DNA from: JAVBNW01 sp031551255
Lineage (GTDB): Bacteria; Bacillota; Clostridia; Christensenellales; UBA1750
Length of the DNA stretch: 28,311 bases
Direction of reading: 5' to 3'
Assembly (NCBI GenBank): GCA_031551255.1
Contig: JAVBNW010000023.1
Span: 1-28,311, forward strand
Below, one piece after another: positions 6,749 through 14,581 of this stretch (its first letter is position 1; every line of letters begins with the position of its first letter). Made by a program: the position numbers and the translations under genes. Below the pieces are notes generated by a model. It searched no databases. It was not told where the DNA came from and was given only the letters and a program-made list of their open reading frames with translations.

Positions 6749-9700
6749 CTACTTTATGCACACTGTGGCGATGCCGTGAGGTTCCAGGATGAGTTGGATT
6801 TTGTCTTTTGCCTCTATCGTCTCCAGCCGATCGCCCAGCAGGTTCACCCGCCAGGCCCGGGTGTATTTTCTGTCCGGATCGATGGTTACGACCGCCCGTT
6901 CGCCGCGGGTTTCCACCACGCGGTAGTATACAAGGCCATCCTTGACAAAATGCGCCGACAGCCACGCCCCTTCCACCTTGGGGGGATTGGCGAGCTTGGC
7001 CTGCGGTACGGGCATCAGGTCGTACTGGTAGTTCAGCAGGGTACCAAACGGATCGCTGTCTCCGAGCGCCTCCAGCGCGTAAGAGAACGTATCGCCGTAT
7101 TCGTACGTACACCACAAAAGGCTGCGGATCGTGCCGCTCTCCGCCTCGTACAGCGTGGAGCCGTCGTTGTGAAGGAGGATCGGCGGCATGCCGTTGCCCT
7201 CCACCAGCAGGCCCATGGCCGACTGGGTGACGTGGCCCTTGCGCGACGACAGATACTCCTTTTCCAGCGTCCGGCTGCCGTAGTAGAGGCCCGGTCCGTA
7301 TGTTCTCTCCTTGCCGTCGCCCGCCTCGTGCAGGTGATGCATCCAACAATCGCGTACCGACGCGTAGGAGGGGCTCAGGTGGAAGCGCACGCCGATGCCG
7401 CCGGCGCGGTCGTGCGGATAGGTGCGGTAGAGTGTTTTGCCGATGCGCGCGGGCATGAGTTTCGTGGTAAACGTAAGCTTGCGTTCGCCGTCCGCCAACG
7501 CGATGCAGGTGACGGCCTTGCCGCCGTCCCGCCCGTCGGGGTAACATAGCGCCATCGTAACCATAAGCATTTGCGCGCCGGGCAACGCATAGCGCTTCCA
7601 CCCCGTCAGTTTGGTTTCTCCCTCCATGCCCGCTGCCACGATGTTCGCGTCGCCCGCGAGCAGCTCGCGGCCATCCACGCACAGGCTGCTCAGGCCGCCT
7701 GTGGCCGTGTTGAGCCGCGCGCGTAGGATGCCGTTTTCAAGTTCCGGCTCGCCGCCCTCCGTCGCCGCTCCGGACGGGATGCCCGGCATCGGCACGGCAG
7801 ACAGCCCCGCGATGTCAACGGCCACTATGCCCTTGACGCTTTCCGGATCAAGCACGCGCTTGAGTGGCTTCCATTCTCCATCCGCATACGCCAACTGTAC
7901 CCGGCGGCTTGCGTTGAGCGGGTTAAACAGCGCATTAGGCGCGCCCAGTTGGTCGGTCACTTCCTTCAAGCGGCCGTATGTCATGCCCTCCAGCACGTCG
8001 TAGAGCTCGGGGCCGTGGCGGTCCGGACCGGCGGAGAAGGGCAGGTAGGTCTGATCCTTGGGCCTGACGTGGAAGCACACGGTATTGTCGTGGTTTACGA
8101 ATTCTCCCAGTCCATCCCAAGCCCTGGCGATGGCCGCGTACAGTTCGTCCCTGCCCGACAGCGCCGCATACTTTTCGGCCGCCTCCAGCGTCCGGCCGAC
8201 GGCGCCCATGTCGCCGAGCATTTTCGATGTGCCGGGCTGCATTTCGGGCAGGTAATCCTCCCTTGTGTAGGTGCGGATGGCGGTAGGCCCAAGCCTGTCG
8301 TACAGTTCCGTGAACGTGACAAACTCGCCCATGACCGGCGCGTAGTGCGAGGCCCGGATCACTTCTTCCCGGAACAGCGTGATCCACACGATATCCAGCA
8401 GGTTGGTGTAGATGCCCATCGGGTAGTGCTTGGCCGTTTCGGTGATCAGTTCGGGCCACAGCGCAAAGCCGGTGGCGATGGCCTGCTGCGAATCATCGTA
8501 GTGGGTGGGGATGGTGAGCAGCTCGTCCCCGCCGGGCGCGCGCCATGTGACGCTGACCTCATCGTCGTACACCGTAGCGCCCTTGTTCTGTATGCGATGC
8601 AGAGCGCCCTTGTAGCCGCTCTGCGCGAGCAGGCTTGCATAAGCCGGGGTAAACTGCATTTCCTGCGCGAGGAAGCTCTCGGCGCGCCTGCCGAACAGCC
8701 GCTCCATGGCCGCCTGTCCGGATACGAACTGGTGAATGTTAGTCTCCAGCCCGAACAGGTGCGGGTACAGCTGGCCTATGGAGCCGTTGGCCACTTCGAA
8801 GATGCCGTCTTCCATCCCCTTTCTAAGGTCGTCGATGAAGGCGGGGAAGCGCTTGCTTAGGTGCACGAACGTTGCGATGGAGACGTCGCAGCTGAAGTGG
8901 TAGCCGCGCTTATAACCAAGCTCTAGGAACATGTGGAATAGATCCGCAACAAACTCCGGCGCTCCGATTTCGATATAACCGTACTCTTCGGTCAAAATGC
9001 CGCCGTGCATGCCGTCGGCGTAGTAGACGGGGATGTCGGTGATTTGATCGCGCAGATCTTTGAGCTCTTCAAACGCGGGTTTGAGCATCGCCTCTACCGC
9101 TCCATCGCCCGCGTCTTGCGCAAATGCCTTCGCGGCGGCGTGCATAAGCTGGTCGGCCTTTGCAAAGTCGGCCTGTTTGTCGTTAAGAGCGAACAGATCC
9201 TCCACCATGCGCCTCGTATAGCCGTAGGCATGGAAATCCCTGCGCAGAAAGAAGCGCGGCGCGGGGTCGTCGCCGTCCATGTCCATTCCCAATAGATGGA
9301 GAACTTCGCATAGAATCATCGTCTGAAACGCGTTTTGCTCTCCCTGCTCGGACAGGGTGTCCGTGGGGGAGTTCATATACCACATATGCGCGAAGAACAG
9401 ATCGCCCCCGCATACCGTCAGCCCGGGCAGGCGTATAAGGCCGGGCGTCTCGCCGATGGGGTAGCGCCCCTCGCCTTCCTTAATATCGTAGCAATCCAGC
9501 TTGAGCATTTGCGCGTAGCGGAACGTACCGCCCGGCAGGCGCCAGCGTTCGCGATGGGATAGCAGCGAGCGTGCAAAGGCTACCTTTCCGCCCGTCGCCT
9601 TGGCGAGTGCGCCGGGCGACGGCCGCACCCACAGCACTTTGCCGCCCCTTTTGCCGTAGCGCAAAAGCGCCGCTTCATCTTCTTCGCATACCGCGTGCGG

Positions 9701-9919
9701 CACGATCACAAGGTCGGCATCCATCATTGCCTCTCTGGGCCGGCCGGGCATCAGCTCCCATACGCGGGGCGGCTCATCCAGGCGTCCGCATAACAGCGGA
9801 TCGTTAAGGAGGCTCTGTGCGAGCGTGGAAAATACCCTGGGGTATTTAAGGTAAACGGCGGAGCCCACCTGTTCGCAGTCGTGCCGGACGCCCTGGCTGC
9901 TCAGGACACAGATGTTCAT
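6749..9919 (-). CDS. GH38/GH57-like (beta/alpha)7-barrel protein, putative glycosidase
   Basis: A soluble protein of 1056 residues with no signal peptide. Residues 1-about 200 resemble a small Rossmann-like domain with an isolated VIVPHA strand. Residues about 295-520 carry the pattern of the GH38/57 barrel superfamily: YADGMHGG (300-307), EVANGS (375-380), LETNIHQF (391-398), and QEMQFTPAYASLLAQSGY (419-436). The C-terminal half is beta-rich, as in GH38 enzymes. In classical alpha-mannosidases the nucleophile Asp sits in a QIDPFGHS-like motif; here the matching position is Thr (QFTP), so either a Glu in QEM or another residue is used, or the specificity differs. The ATG at 9919 follows AAAGGGGG. 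It is divergent from the ABC importer, which suggests cytoplasmic hydrolysis of imported glycoside (inference). Confidence 0.6.
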   Translation of the reverse strand: MNICVLSSQGVRHDCEQVGSAVYLKYPRVFSTLAQSLLNDPLLCGRLDEPPRVWELMPGRPREAMMDADLVIVPHAVCEEDEAALLRYGKRGGKVLWVRPSPGALAKATGGKVAFARSLLSHRERWRLPGGTFRYAQMLKLDCYDIKEGEGRYPIGETPGLIRLPGLTVCGGDLFFAHMWYMNSPTDTLSEQGEQNAFQTMILCEVLHLLGMDMDGDDPAPRFFLRRDFHAYGYTRRMVEDLFALNDKQADFAKADQLMHAAAKAFAQDAGDGAVEAMLKPAFEELKDLRDQITDIPVYYADGMHGGILTEEYGYIEIGAPEFVADLFHMFLELGYKRGYHFSCDVSIATFVHLSKRFPAFIDDLRKGMEDGIFEVANGSIGQLYPHLFGLETNIHQFVSGQAAMERLFGRRAESFLAQEMQFTPAYASLLAQSGYKGALHRIQNKGATVYDDEVSVTWRAPGGDELLTIPTHYDDSQQAIATGFALWPELITETAKHYPMGIYTNLLDIVWITLFREEVIRASHYAPVMGEFVTFTELYDRLGPTAIRTYTREDYLPEMQPGTSKMLGDMGAVGRTLEAAEKYAALSGRDELYAAIARAWDGLGEFVNHDNTVCFHVRPKDQTYLPFSAGPDRHGPELYDVLEGMTYGRLKEVTDQLGAPNALFNPLNASRRVQLAYADGEWKPLKRVLDPESVKGIVAVDIAGLSAVPMPGIPSGAATEGGEPELENGILRARLNTATGGLSSLCVDGRELLAGDANIVAAGMEGETKLTGWKRYALPGAQMLMVTMALCYPDGRDGGKAVTCIALADGERKLTFTTKLMPARIGKTLYRTYPHDRAGGIGVRFHLSPSYASVRDCWMHHLHEAGDGKERTYGPGLYYGSRTLEKEYLSSRKGHVTQSAMGLLVEGNGMPPILLHNDGSTLYEAESGTIRSLLWCTYEYGDTFSYALEALGDSDPFGTLLNYQYDLMPVPQAKLANPPKVEGAWLSAHFVKDGLVYYRVVETRGERAVVTIDPDRKYTRAWRVNLLGDRLETIEAKDKIQLILEPHGIATVCIK

Positions 9920-10034
9920 ATGGCGATCCCCCTTTCCAAGTGCCTTCAGTATAGTGGATTGTCCCCCAAACGCCTATGGAGCATCTTCGGCATTCGCTCT
10001 AAAACATCCTAAGATCGTCCGAAATATACCTAAA

Positions 10035-10051
10035 GTTTGCACTACACTCTG
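10035..10051 (+). repeat. Solitary copy of the element terminal module
   Basis: GTTTGCACTACACTCTG matches the 3' part of the 22-nt terminal module (GTTTACACTACGCTCTG in copy A, GTTTGCACTGCGCTCTG in B2) with few differences. It lies in the divergent promoter region of the ABC operon. No hairpin follows, so it is a relic or a chance match. Confidence 0.4.
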
Positions 10052-10096
10052 TTTCAGCAACCGTATAAACTCTTAGCAATAAAGGGGTGACGCGAT

Positions 10097-11074
10097 ATGG
10101 CGGCTTCACCGGCGCGCAAAGCAAGTTTGGGCATGCGCAACTGGAAACCGGCGCGTACGGCGCCCACATCAAGTTTGGGTGCGCGCATCTGGAAAAATCG
10201 ACAGACCTACATCCTGCTCCTGCCCGGCCTCGTATGGTACGTTATCTTTGCCTATTTGCCAATGGGCGGCCTGACATTGGCCTTTAAGGACTACAAAGCC
10301 AACCTGGGTATTTTGGGCAGCCCATGGGTAGGCTTGCAAAATTATGAATTCGTATTTCGAGATCCGGAATTCTACCGCGCGCTCAAGAACACGATCGTGA
10401 TCAGCCTGCAAAGGCTGCTGTTCCAGTTCCCAGTGCCGATCGTGTTGGCGCTCTTGATCAACGAGCTTCGCATGCCGGGCTATAAGCGGGTTTTGCAAAC
10501 GGTATACACCTTTCCCCACTTTTTAAGCTGGGTGATCGTGGCGAGCGTGATGTTCAACGTCTTCGAGTATGAAGGGTTGCTTAACGGGCTTATCAAGGCG
10601 TTTGGCGGAGAAAACATCAGCTTCTTAAGCAGTAAGACTCTCATCCGCCCGATTTTGTACATCACCGAAAGCTGGAAGGCGGCCGGTTGGTCGGCCATCA
10701 TCTACATGGCCGCGATCTCCGGCATCGACTTGGAGCAATACGAGGCAGCCATGATCGACGGCGCCTCGCGATTTCAGCGCATCATCTACATCACGCTGCC
10801 CGGCATTCGCTCCACGATTATGGTGCTTCTCATCCTGGCCGTGGGCGGCATCATGAACGCGGGGTTCGACCAAATCTTCAACCTTACCAACGCAACGGTT
10901 AGGGAGGTCGCCGACATTCTGGATACGTACATCTACCGCATTACCTTCCAAACCGCGGCGGATTTCTCCTTCTCCACGGCCATCGCGCTGTTTAAGTCGG
11001 TCGTCAACTTCATCATGCTGATCTTAACCGACCGGCTGGCCAAGTGGATTGGCGGATCAGGACTCTTTGCTTAG
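10097..11074 (+). CDS. Sugar ABC transporter permease, LplB-type
   Basis: An inner-membrane permease of 325 residues for import of a saccharide. An unusually long N-terminal tail of about 35 residues contains two similar segments (KASLGMRNWKPAR and TSSLGARIWKN). The first membrane helix is TYILLLPGLVWYVIFAYLPM, typical of LplB/YtcO-type polysaccharide permeases. The EAA loop that contacts the ATPase is EAAMIDGASRFQRIIYITLP. Upstream AAAGGGG supports the ATG at 10097. The second permease follows 11 nt downstream and the binding protein further on. No ATPase gene is present; importers of this class usually share one encoded elsewhere. Confidence 0.93.
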   Translation: MAASPARKASLGMRNWKPARTAPTSSLGARIWKNRQTYILLLPGLVWYVIFAYLPMGGLTLAFKDYKANLGILGSPWVGLQNYEFVFRDPEFYRALKNTIVISLQRLLFQFPVPIVLALLINELRMPGYKRVLQTVYTFPHFLSWVIVASVMFNVFEYEGLLNGLIKAFGGENISFLSSKTLIRPILYITESWKAAGWSAIIYMAAISGIDLEQYEAAMIDGASRFQRIIYITLPGIRSTIMVLLILAVGGIMNAGFDQIFNLTNATVREVADILDTYIYRITFQTAADFSFSTAIALFKSVVNFIMLILTDRLAKWIGGSGLFA

Positions 11075-11085
11075 GAGGTATGCCC

Positions 11086-11991
11086 GTGTCTGCCAGCAGC
11101 ATTCGCGCCCATGTCGGTAAAAAAAGCATCCAGATCTTCGATGTCGTCGTCTTCGCGATCCTTTCGCTGTGGGCGCTCGTGATCTTCATACCGTTTTATA
11201 ACCTGGTGATGATCTCAATCTCCACGCAGGCGGAGTCCGTCAGCACCCCGTTTATGATCTTTCCAAAGAAGCCGACGCTGGATTCCTACATCGCCCTTTT
11301 TCAGGACGGTCGCATCTGGATCGGCTATAAGACAACCGTCAGCATCCTGGCGCTTGGGCTGCCCATCAACATGGTGCTGACCACAACCTTGGCATATGCG
11401 CTTTCCAAAGACAGCTTTCCGGGCAAAAAGGCGATTTTGTTTATTATTCTCTTTACGATGTTTTTCTCCGGCGGCATCATTCCGCTGTATTTGCTGGTGA
11501 AGTCGCTCAACCTGACCAACAAGCTGATCGGCGTGGTGCTGGTATCGGGCACGAGTACGTTCAACATGATCATCATGCGCAACTACTTTCAGTCGCTGCC
11601 GGCCGCCATGGGCGAATCGGCCAGGATCGACGGGGCGGGCGAGTGGACGATCATGCTGCGCATCATCCTGCCTTTGTCGGCCCCCATCATCGCCACCGTG
11701 GCGCTCTTCTTTGCGGTAGACCGGTGGAACGAGTGGTTTAACGCCATGATTTTCATCAGGGATACCAACAAGACCCCTTTACAGCTGGTGCTGCGCTCCA
11801 TCGGGCTCGAGGCCTCGATGATCGGCGAGCAGGGCATGGCCAGCGAGGTAGCTTCCCAGGCGACAAACCGCTATGCAAAAGCCATGAAGATGGCGGCGGT
11901 GGCGGTGACACTGCTGCCGGTCATGTGCGTCTACCCGTTTTTGCAAAAGCACTTCGTCAAGGGCGTGATGATCGGGGCGATCAAGGCCTAA
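11086..11991 (+). CDS. Sugar ABC transporter permease, YtcP/LplC-type
   Basis: The second membrane subunit of the importer, 301 residues with six predicted helices (for example FDVVVFAILSLWALVIFIPF). The EAA loop reads ESARIDGAGEWTIMLRIILP. The GTG at 11086 is preferred: AGGAGG (11073-11078) lies 7 nt upstream, whereas the ATG at 11080 would be only 1 nt away. It pairs with the LplB-type permease just upstream. The C-terminal KHFVKGVMIGAIKA is characteristic of the family. A palindromic element begins at the base after the stop codon. Confidence 0.93.
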   Translation: MSASSIRAHVGKKSIQIFDVVVFAILSLWALVIFIPFYNLVMISISTQAESVSTPFMIFPKKPTLDSYIALFQDGRIWIGYKTTVSILALGLPINMVLTTTLAYALSKDSFPGKKAILFIILFTMFFSGGIIPLYLLVKSLNLTNKLIGVVLVSGTSTFNMIIMRNYFQSLPAAMGESARIDGAGEWTIMLRIILPLSAPIIATVALFFAVDRWNEWFNAMIFIRDTNKTPLQLVLRSIGLEASMIGEQGMASEVASQATNRYAKAMKMAAVAVTLLPVMCVYPFLQKHFVKGVMIGAIKA

Positions 11992-12120
11992 CCTCGTCGG
12001 GGCAAAGTCCGCTCTGCTCCGTTTTCCTTTGGAGGCTGGACGCTCCAAAGAAAAACATCCACCCGCTCCCTTGCCCCTCCTCTCCGCCAAGAAACTGAGG
12101 TGTCTTGGCGAGAAAGAAGA
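11992..12120 (+). repeat. Multi-hairpin palindromic element, copy C (diverged)
   Basis: It starts at the first base after the TAA of the permease (CCTCGTCGG). Hairpin 1 is CTTTGGAG (12027-12034) with CTCCAAAG (12043-12050), with a different loop. Hairpin 2 is CGCCAAGA..AC (12085-12095) with GT..TCTTGGCG (12100-12110), loop TGAG. It is followed by AGAAGAACGCGAGGG, as in other copies. From 12121 to 12381 the space is GC-rich with further short inverted repeats, and I see no gene. The lipoprotein ribosome site AGGAGG is near 12365. Confidence 0.7.
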
Positions 12121-12381
12121 ACGCGAGGGAAGAGCCGTGGTTCCTCGCCGAGCCAGCCTTGCCGGGGGCCCCGGCCGGCTTTCCGTCATACTGGTTTGCG
12201 CCTTCGGCGCGCATGGCTCCGGCCGCTCTTCGGCTCTTTTCATTGCGCGGCCTCGGCCCCACGCCCCAAGGAAGAACGACGGATCGAAAACGGAAGCGAC
12301 GATCGCCATATTTTGTTTCATGCTCAAAACCAACCCTTTTATTAAGGGCGTGTTGGGAAATAAAAGGAGGAGGATTGTCTC

Positions 12382-14040
12382 ATGTTAGCGAAACGATGGA
12401 TTGCCCTTATGGCCTGCCTCGTACTGATCGCCGCGCTCGCGGCCTGCCAAAGCGGCGCGCCGGCCGACGGCGCGGCGACCACGGCTCCGGTTTCGGGCGC
12501 GACGAGTGCGCAGAACAAGACCGACGCTCCGCCGGAGGAGCCTGCCCAAAGCGACTACGGCGAGCACATGGTCGTCTCCTACGCGGCGGTGGCGATGACC
12601 GAGGGCTTGGACTACAACGCCGACGACCTTACCAAGCTCTTCCTCGAGAAATTCAACATGGAGTGGGACACCATCGGCCTGACGTGGGATAACTGGGGCG
12701 AGAAGGTGCGCATCTGGGTCAATGCGAACGACATGCCCGATTTCGTGATGATGAACTTCAACTATACCGACATTAAGAACTACGCCGAGCAGGGGCTTTT
12801 GCGCACCATGCCCGACGGCTGGGAAAGTCAGTACCCCAACCTTTACCGCATCCATCAGAACACCGGCCTTGGCGAGGCGGTGGCCGAGCGCGTAGGCGGC
12901 GTTTATATGCTGCCACGCATTATATACTTCACACTGCCCACGGATCCGCTGGTCGGCCACACCGTGCTGTGGTACCGCAGCGACTGGGCGCAGACCGTGG
13001 GGCTTACGCCTTCCAACAAGATGACTGTTGACGAGATCATGAACATGGCAAGGCTCTTTAGAGATCAGCGCCCGGGCGGCGAGGCGGCGGGCAACAACGT
13101 ACCGCTATCCATCAACGCGGGCGATCTGGCGTCCATATTCATCGCCCCGTTTAACCCCTACTACAGCGGCTACTACAAGGGCGACGACGGCAAGTATCAC
13201 TGGGGCGGCGAGGATGCCTCCACGCTCGAAGGCCTCAAGCTCTACCGCCAGGCTTATGAAGAGGGCCTTTTAAACCCCGACTTCTTCGCGCTGAAGAACG
13301 GCGAGGAGAAGGACGACTTCAACACCGGCCGCGCCGGGGCCATGTTCAACGGCGGATTTGCCAAGATCCTCAAGGACTCTTATCCCAAATTCCAGACCAA
13401 CACAGGGCTTGATCCCTTTACGAGCATCCAGCTGGCTTATGTCTGTGACAACAACGGCGATTATATCGGCAAGGAGATCACGAACTATTGGTCCGTTTCC
13501 ATCTTCTCCCCGAAGATGGCGGACAACAAGTTTACCCGCCTGCTGGATCTGCTCGAGTACGCCTCCACCGACGAAGGGCAGACCATCATCCGCTTCGGCC
13601 TGGAAGGCATAGACTGGAAGCGCGACGCGTCGGGCAAGATCGAGATCATCCGCGAAACCATCGAGGACGGCAGCTTCATCAACCTGCAGGATAAGTACCC
13701 GTCGCTCAACCCGGTGTACAACAACCTTACCGTACTGCCCGACGACTTTTCGATGAACGACCCCACGACCGACCAGCGCATCCTCGACATCTGCAAAGGC
13801 CTGTTTGCCGGCAAGCAGAAGGATGGGTTCGACAAGGGCAACTTAAAGCTCGTCGACTATGACCTGACGCTGTTCTCCGCGCCGAATTTCGACAAGGTGA
13901 GCATCCCATATGGCGATGAGTACGCCCGCCTGGTGGTTGCCGACGGCGACATTGAGGCCAATTGGAAGGCCTGGATCGCCGAGAAGCGCGCGCAGATCGA
14001 CGCGGTGCTCGAGGAACTGAACGCGGCCTATGCCCAATAG
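12382..14040 (+). CDS. Extracellular solute-binding lipoprotein of the ABC importer
   Basis: A 552-residue family 1-type solute-binding protein, typical in length for the LplA/YtcQ group. A lipoprotein signal peptide (residues 1-21) ends in the lipobox LAAC with Cys22 as the lipidation site, followed by an Ala/Thr/Ser-rich tether (about 24-50). The mature part has the usual two-lobe composition with many Trp and Tyr (for example DTIGLTWDNWGEKVRIW, LYRQAYEEGLLNPDFF). It should capture an oligosaccharide for the permeases at 10097 and 11086. A strong AGGAGG-type site precedes the ATG. It is 390 nt from the permease gene, so it may be transcribed partly on its own. Element copy D begins at the base after its TAG. 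Confidence 0.93.
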   Translation: MLAKRWIALMACLVLIAALAACQSGAPADGAATTAPVSGATSAQNKTDAPPEEPAQSDYGEHMVVSYAAVAMTEGLDYNADDLTKLFLEKFNMEWDTIGLTWDNWGEKVRIWVNANDMPDFVMMNFNYTDIKNYAEQGLLRTMPDGWESQYPNLYRIHQNTGLGEAVAERVGGVYMLPRIIYFTLPTDPLVGHTVLWYRSDWAQTVGLTPSNKMTVDEIMNMARLFRDQRPGGEAAGNNVPLSINAGDLASIFIAPFNPYYSGYYKGDDGKYHWGGEDASTLEGLKLYRQAYEEGLLNPDFFALKNGEEKDDFNTGRAGAMFNGGFAKILKDSYPKFQTNTGLDPFTSIQLAYVCDNNGDYIGKEITNYWSVSIFSPKMADNKFTRLLDLLEYASTDEGQTIIRFGLEGIDWKRDASGKIEIIRETIEDGSFINLQDKYPSLNPVYNNLTVLPDDFSMNDPTTDQRILDICKGLFAGKQKDGFDKGNLKLVDYDLTLFSAPNFDKVSIPYGDEYARLVVADGDIEANWKAWIAEKRAQIDAVLEELNAAYAQ

Positions 14041-14518
14041 TCGTCGATTCGCACTACGCTTTATCGCCCATGGTACTGCGGTGCCATGGGCGATTGCCGC
14101 TGCGTGGAATCTCCTCTTCCTCAAAACCGCTGAGGCAGTTTTGAGGATTGAGAAGAACGACGAAGAAAGAAACGACAAATGTGTAAAAGCTCGTTCATTC
14201 CTCCTAATCCAAAGAAACCTCAGTTTCTTTGGATTAGGAGGAATGAAGATCGCGCGCTCTCGTTTCTTGCCCCGTTAAGTCCCACCACACTGCGGCGTGG
14301 TGGGATTTTTTGCGCCCCGCAGCCCCTTCTGATCCTCAAGATTTCTGTGGCGATTTTGCGGATTGAGAAAAGCGGAAAACGTGGGCTCCGCGCCTTCCTC
14401 GTCGTTCTTGATCTATAAAAGCGCCGCAGCGCTTTTATAGAAGAGGAGGTTTCACGAAGCGCCAATTCCCCGCAGCACCGCAGTGCGCGGGGAATAGAGC
14501 GTAGTGCAAACCGACGAG
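14041..14518. repeat. Multi-hairpin palindromic element, composite copy D, seven hairpins
   Basis: It starts directly after the lipoprotein stop with TCGTCGATTCGCACTACG and ends at 14518 with the inverted module (AGTGCAAACCGACGAG), touching the next promoter. Hairpins: 14063-14094 (14 bp, TGCG); 14119-14146 (TGAG); 14196-14245 (23-bp perfect stem, loop CTCA, i.e. TGAG on the other strand); 14281-14304 (TGCG); 14332-14363 (TGTG); 14413-14440 (12-bp perfect, loop CGCA, i.e. TGCG inverted); 14465-14495 (TGCG inverted). The linker appears inverted at 14441-14464. It looks like one element nested in or joined to another. Confidence 0.8.
14280..14311 (+). terminator. Intrinsic terminator within copy D
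   Basis: CCCACCAC (14281-14288) pairs with GTGGTGGG (14297-14304), plus C(TGCG)G at the tip, followed by ATTTTTTG. It should end transcription coming from the lipoprotein gene. Confidence 0.7.
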
Positions 14519-14549
14519 TTGACTCTATACCAAGGGTATAGTTTATACT
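14519..14549 (+). promoter_or_regulatory. MerR-type promoter and operator for the MutS-like pair
   Basis: TTGACT (14519-14524) and TATACT (14544-14549) are separated by 19 bp, longer than the usual 17. The spacer holds a perfect dyad, CTATACC (14525-14531) and GGTATAG (14535-14541), around AAG. A dyad within a 19-20 bp spacer is the classical target of MerR-family activators. Two MerR genes lie at the end of the same gene group. Confidence 0.85.
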
Positions 14550-14581
14550 TTGGGCAAGCGCCGCAAGGGAGGTTGTTTGCC

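Noticed and set aside
6743..7549. Long frames antisense to the GH38-like gene
   Set aside because: They follow from GC-rich codon bias of the real gene; no motifs or ribosome sites support them.
9948..9953. TATACT on the minus strand as -10 of the GH38-like gene
   Set aside because: Position is plausible, but no recognisable -35 or extended -10 accompanies it.
12029..12692. Frames covering element C and the start of the lipoprotein gene
   Set aside because: They consist of repeat DNA and out-of-frame lipoprotein sequence.
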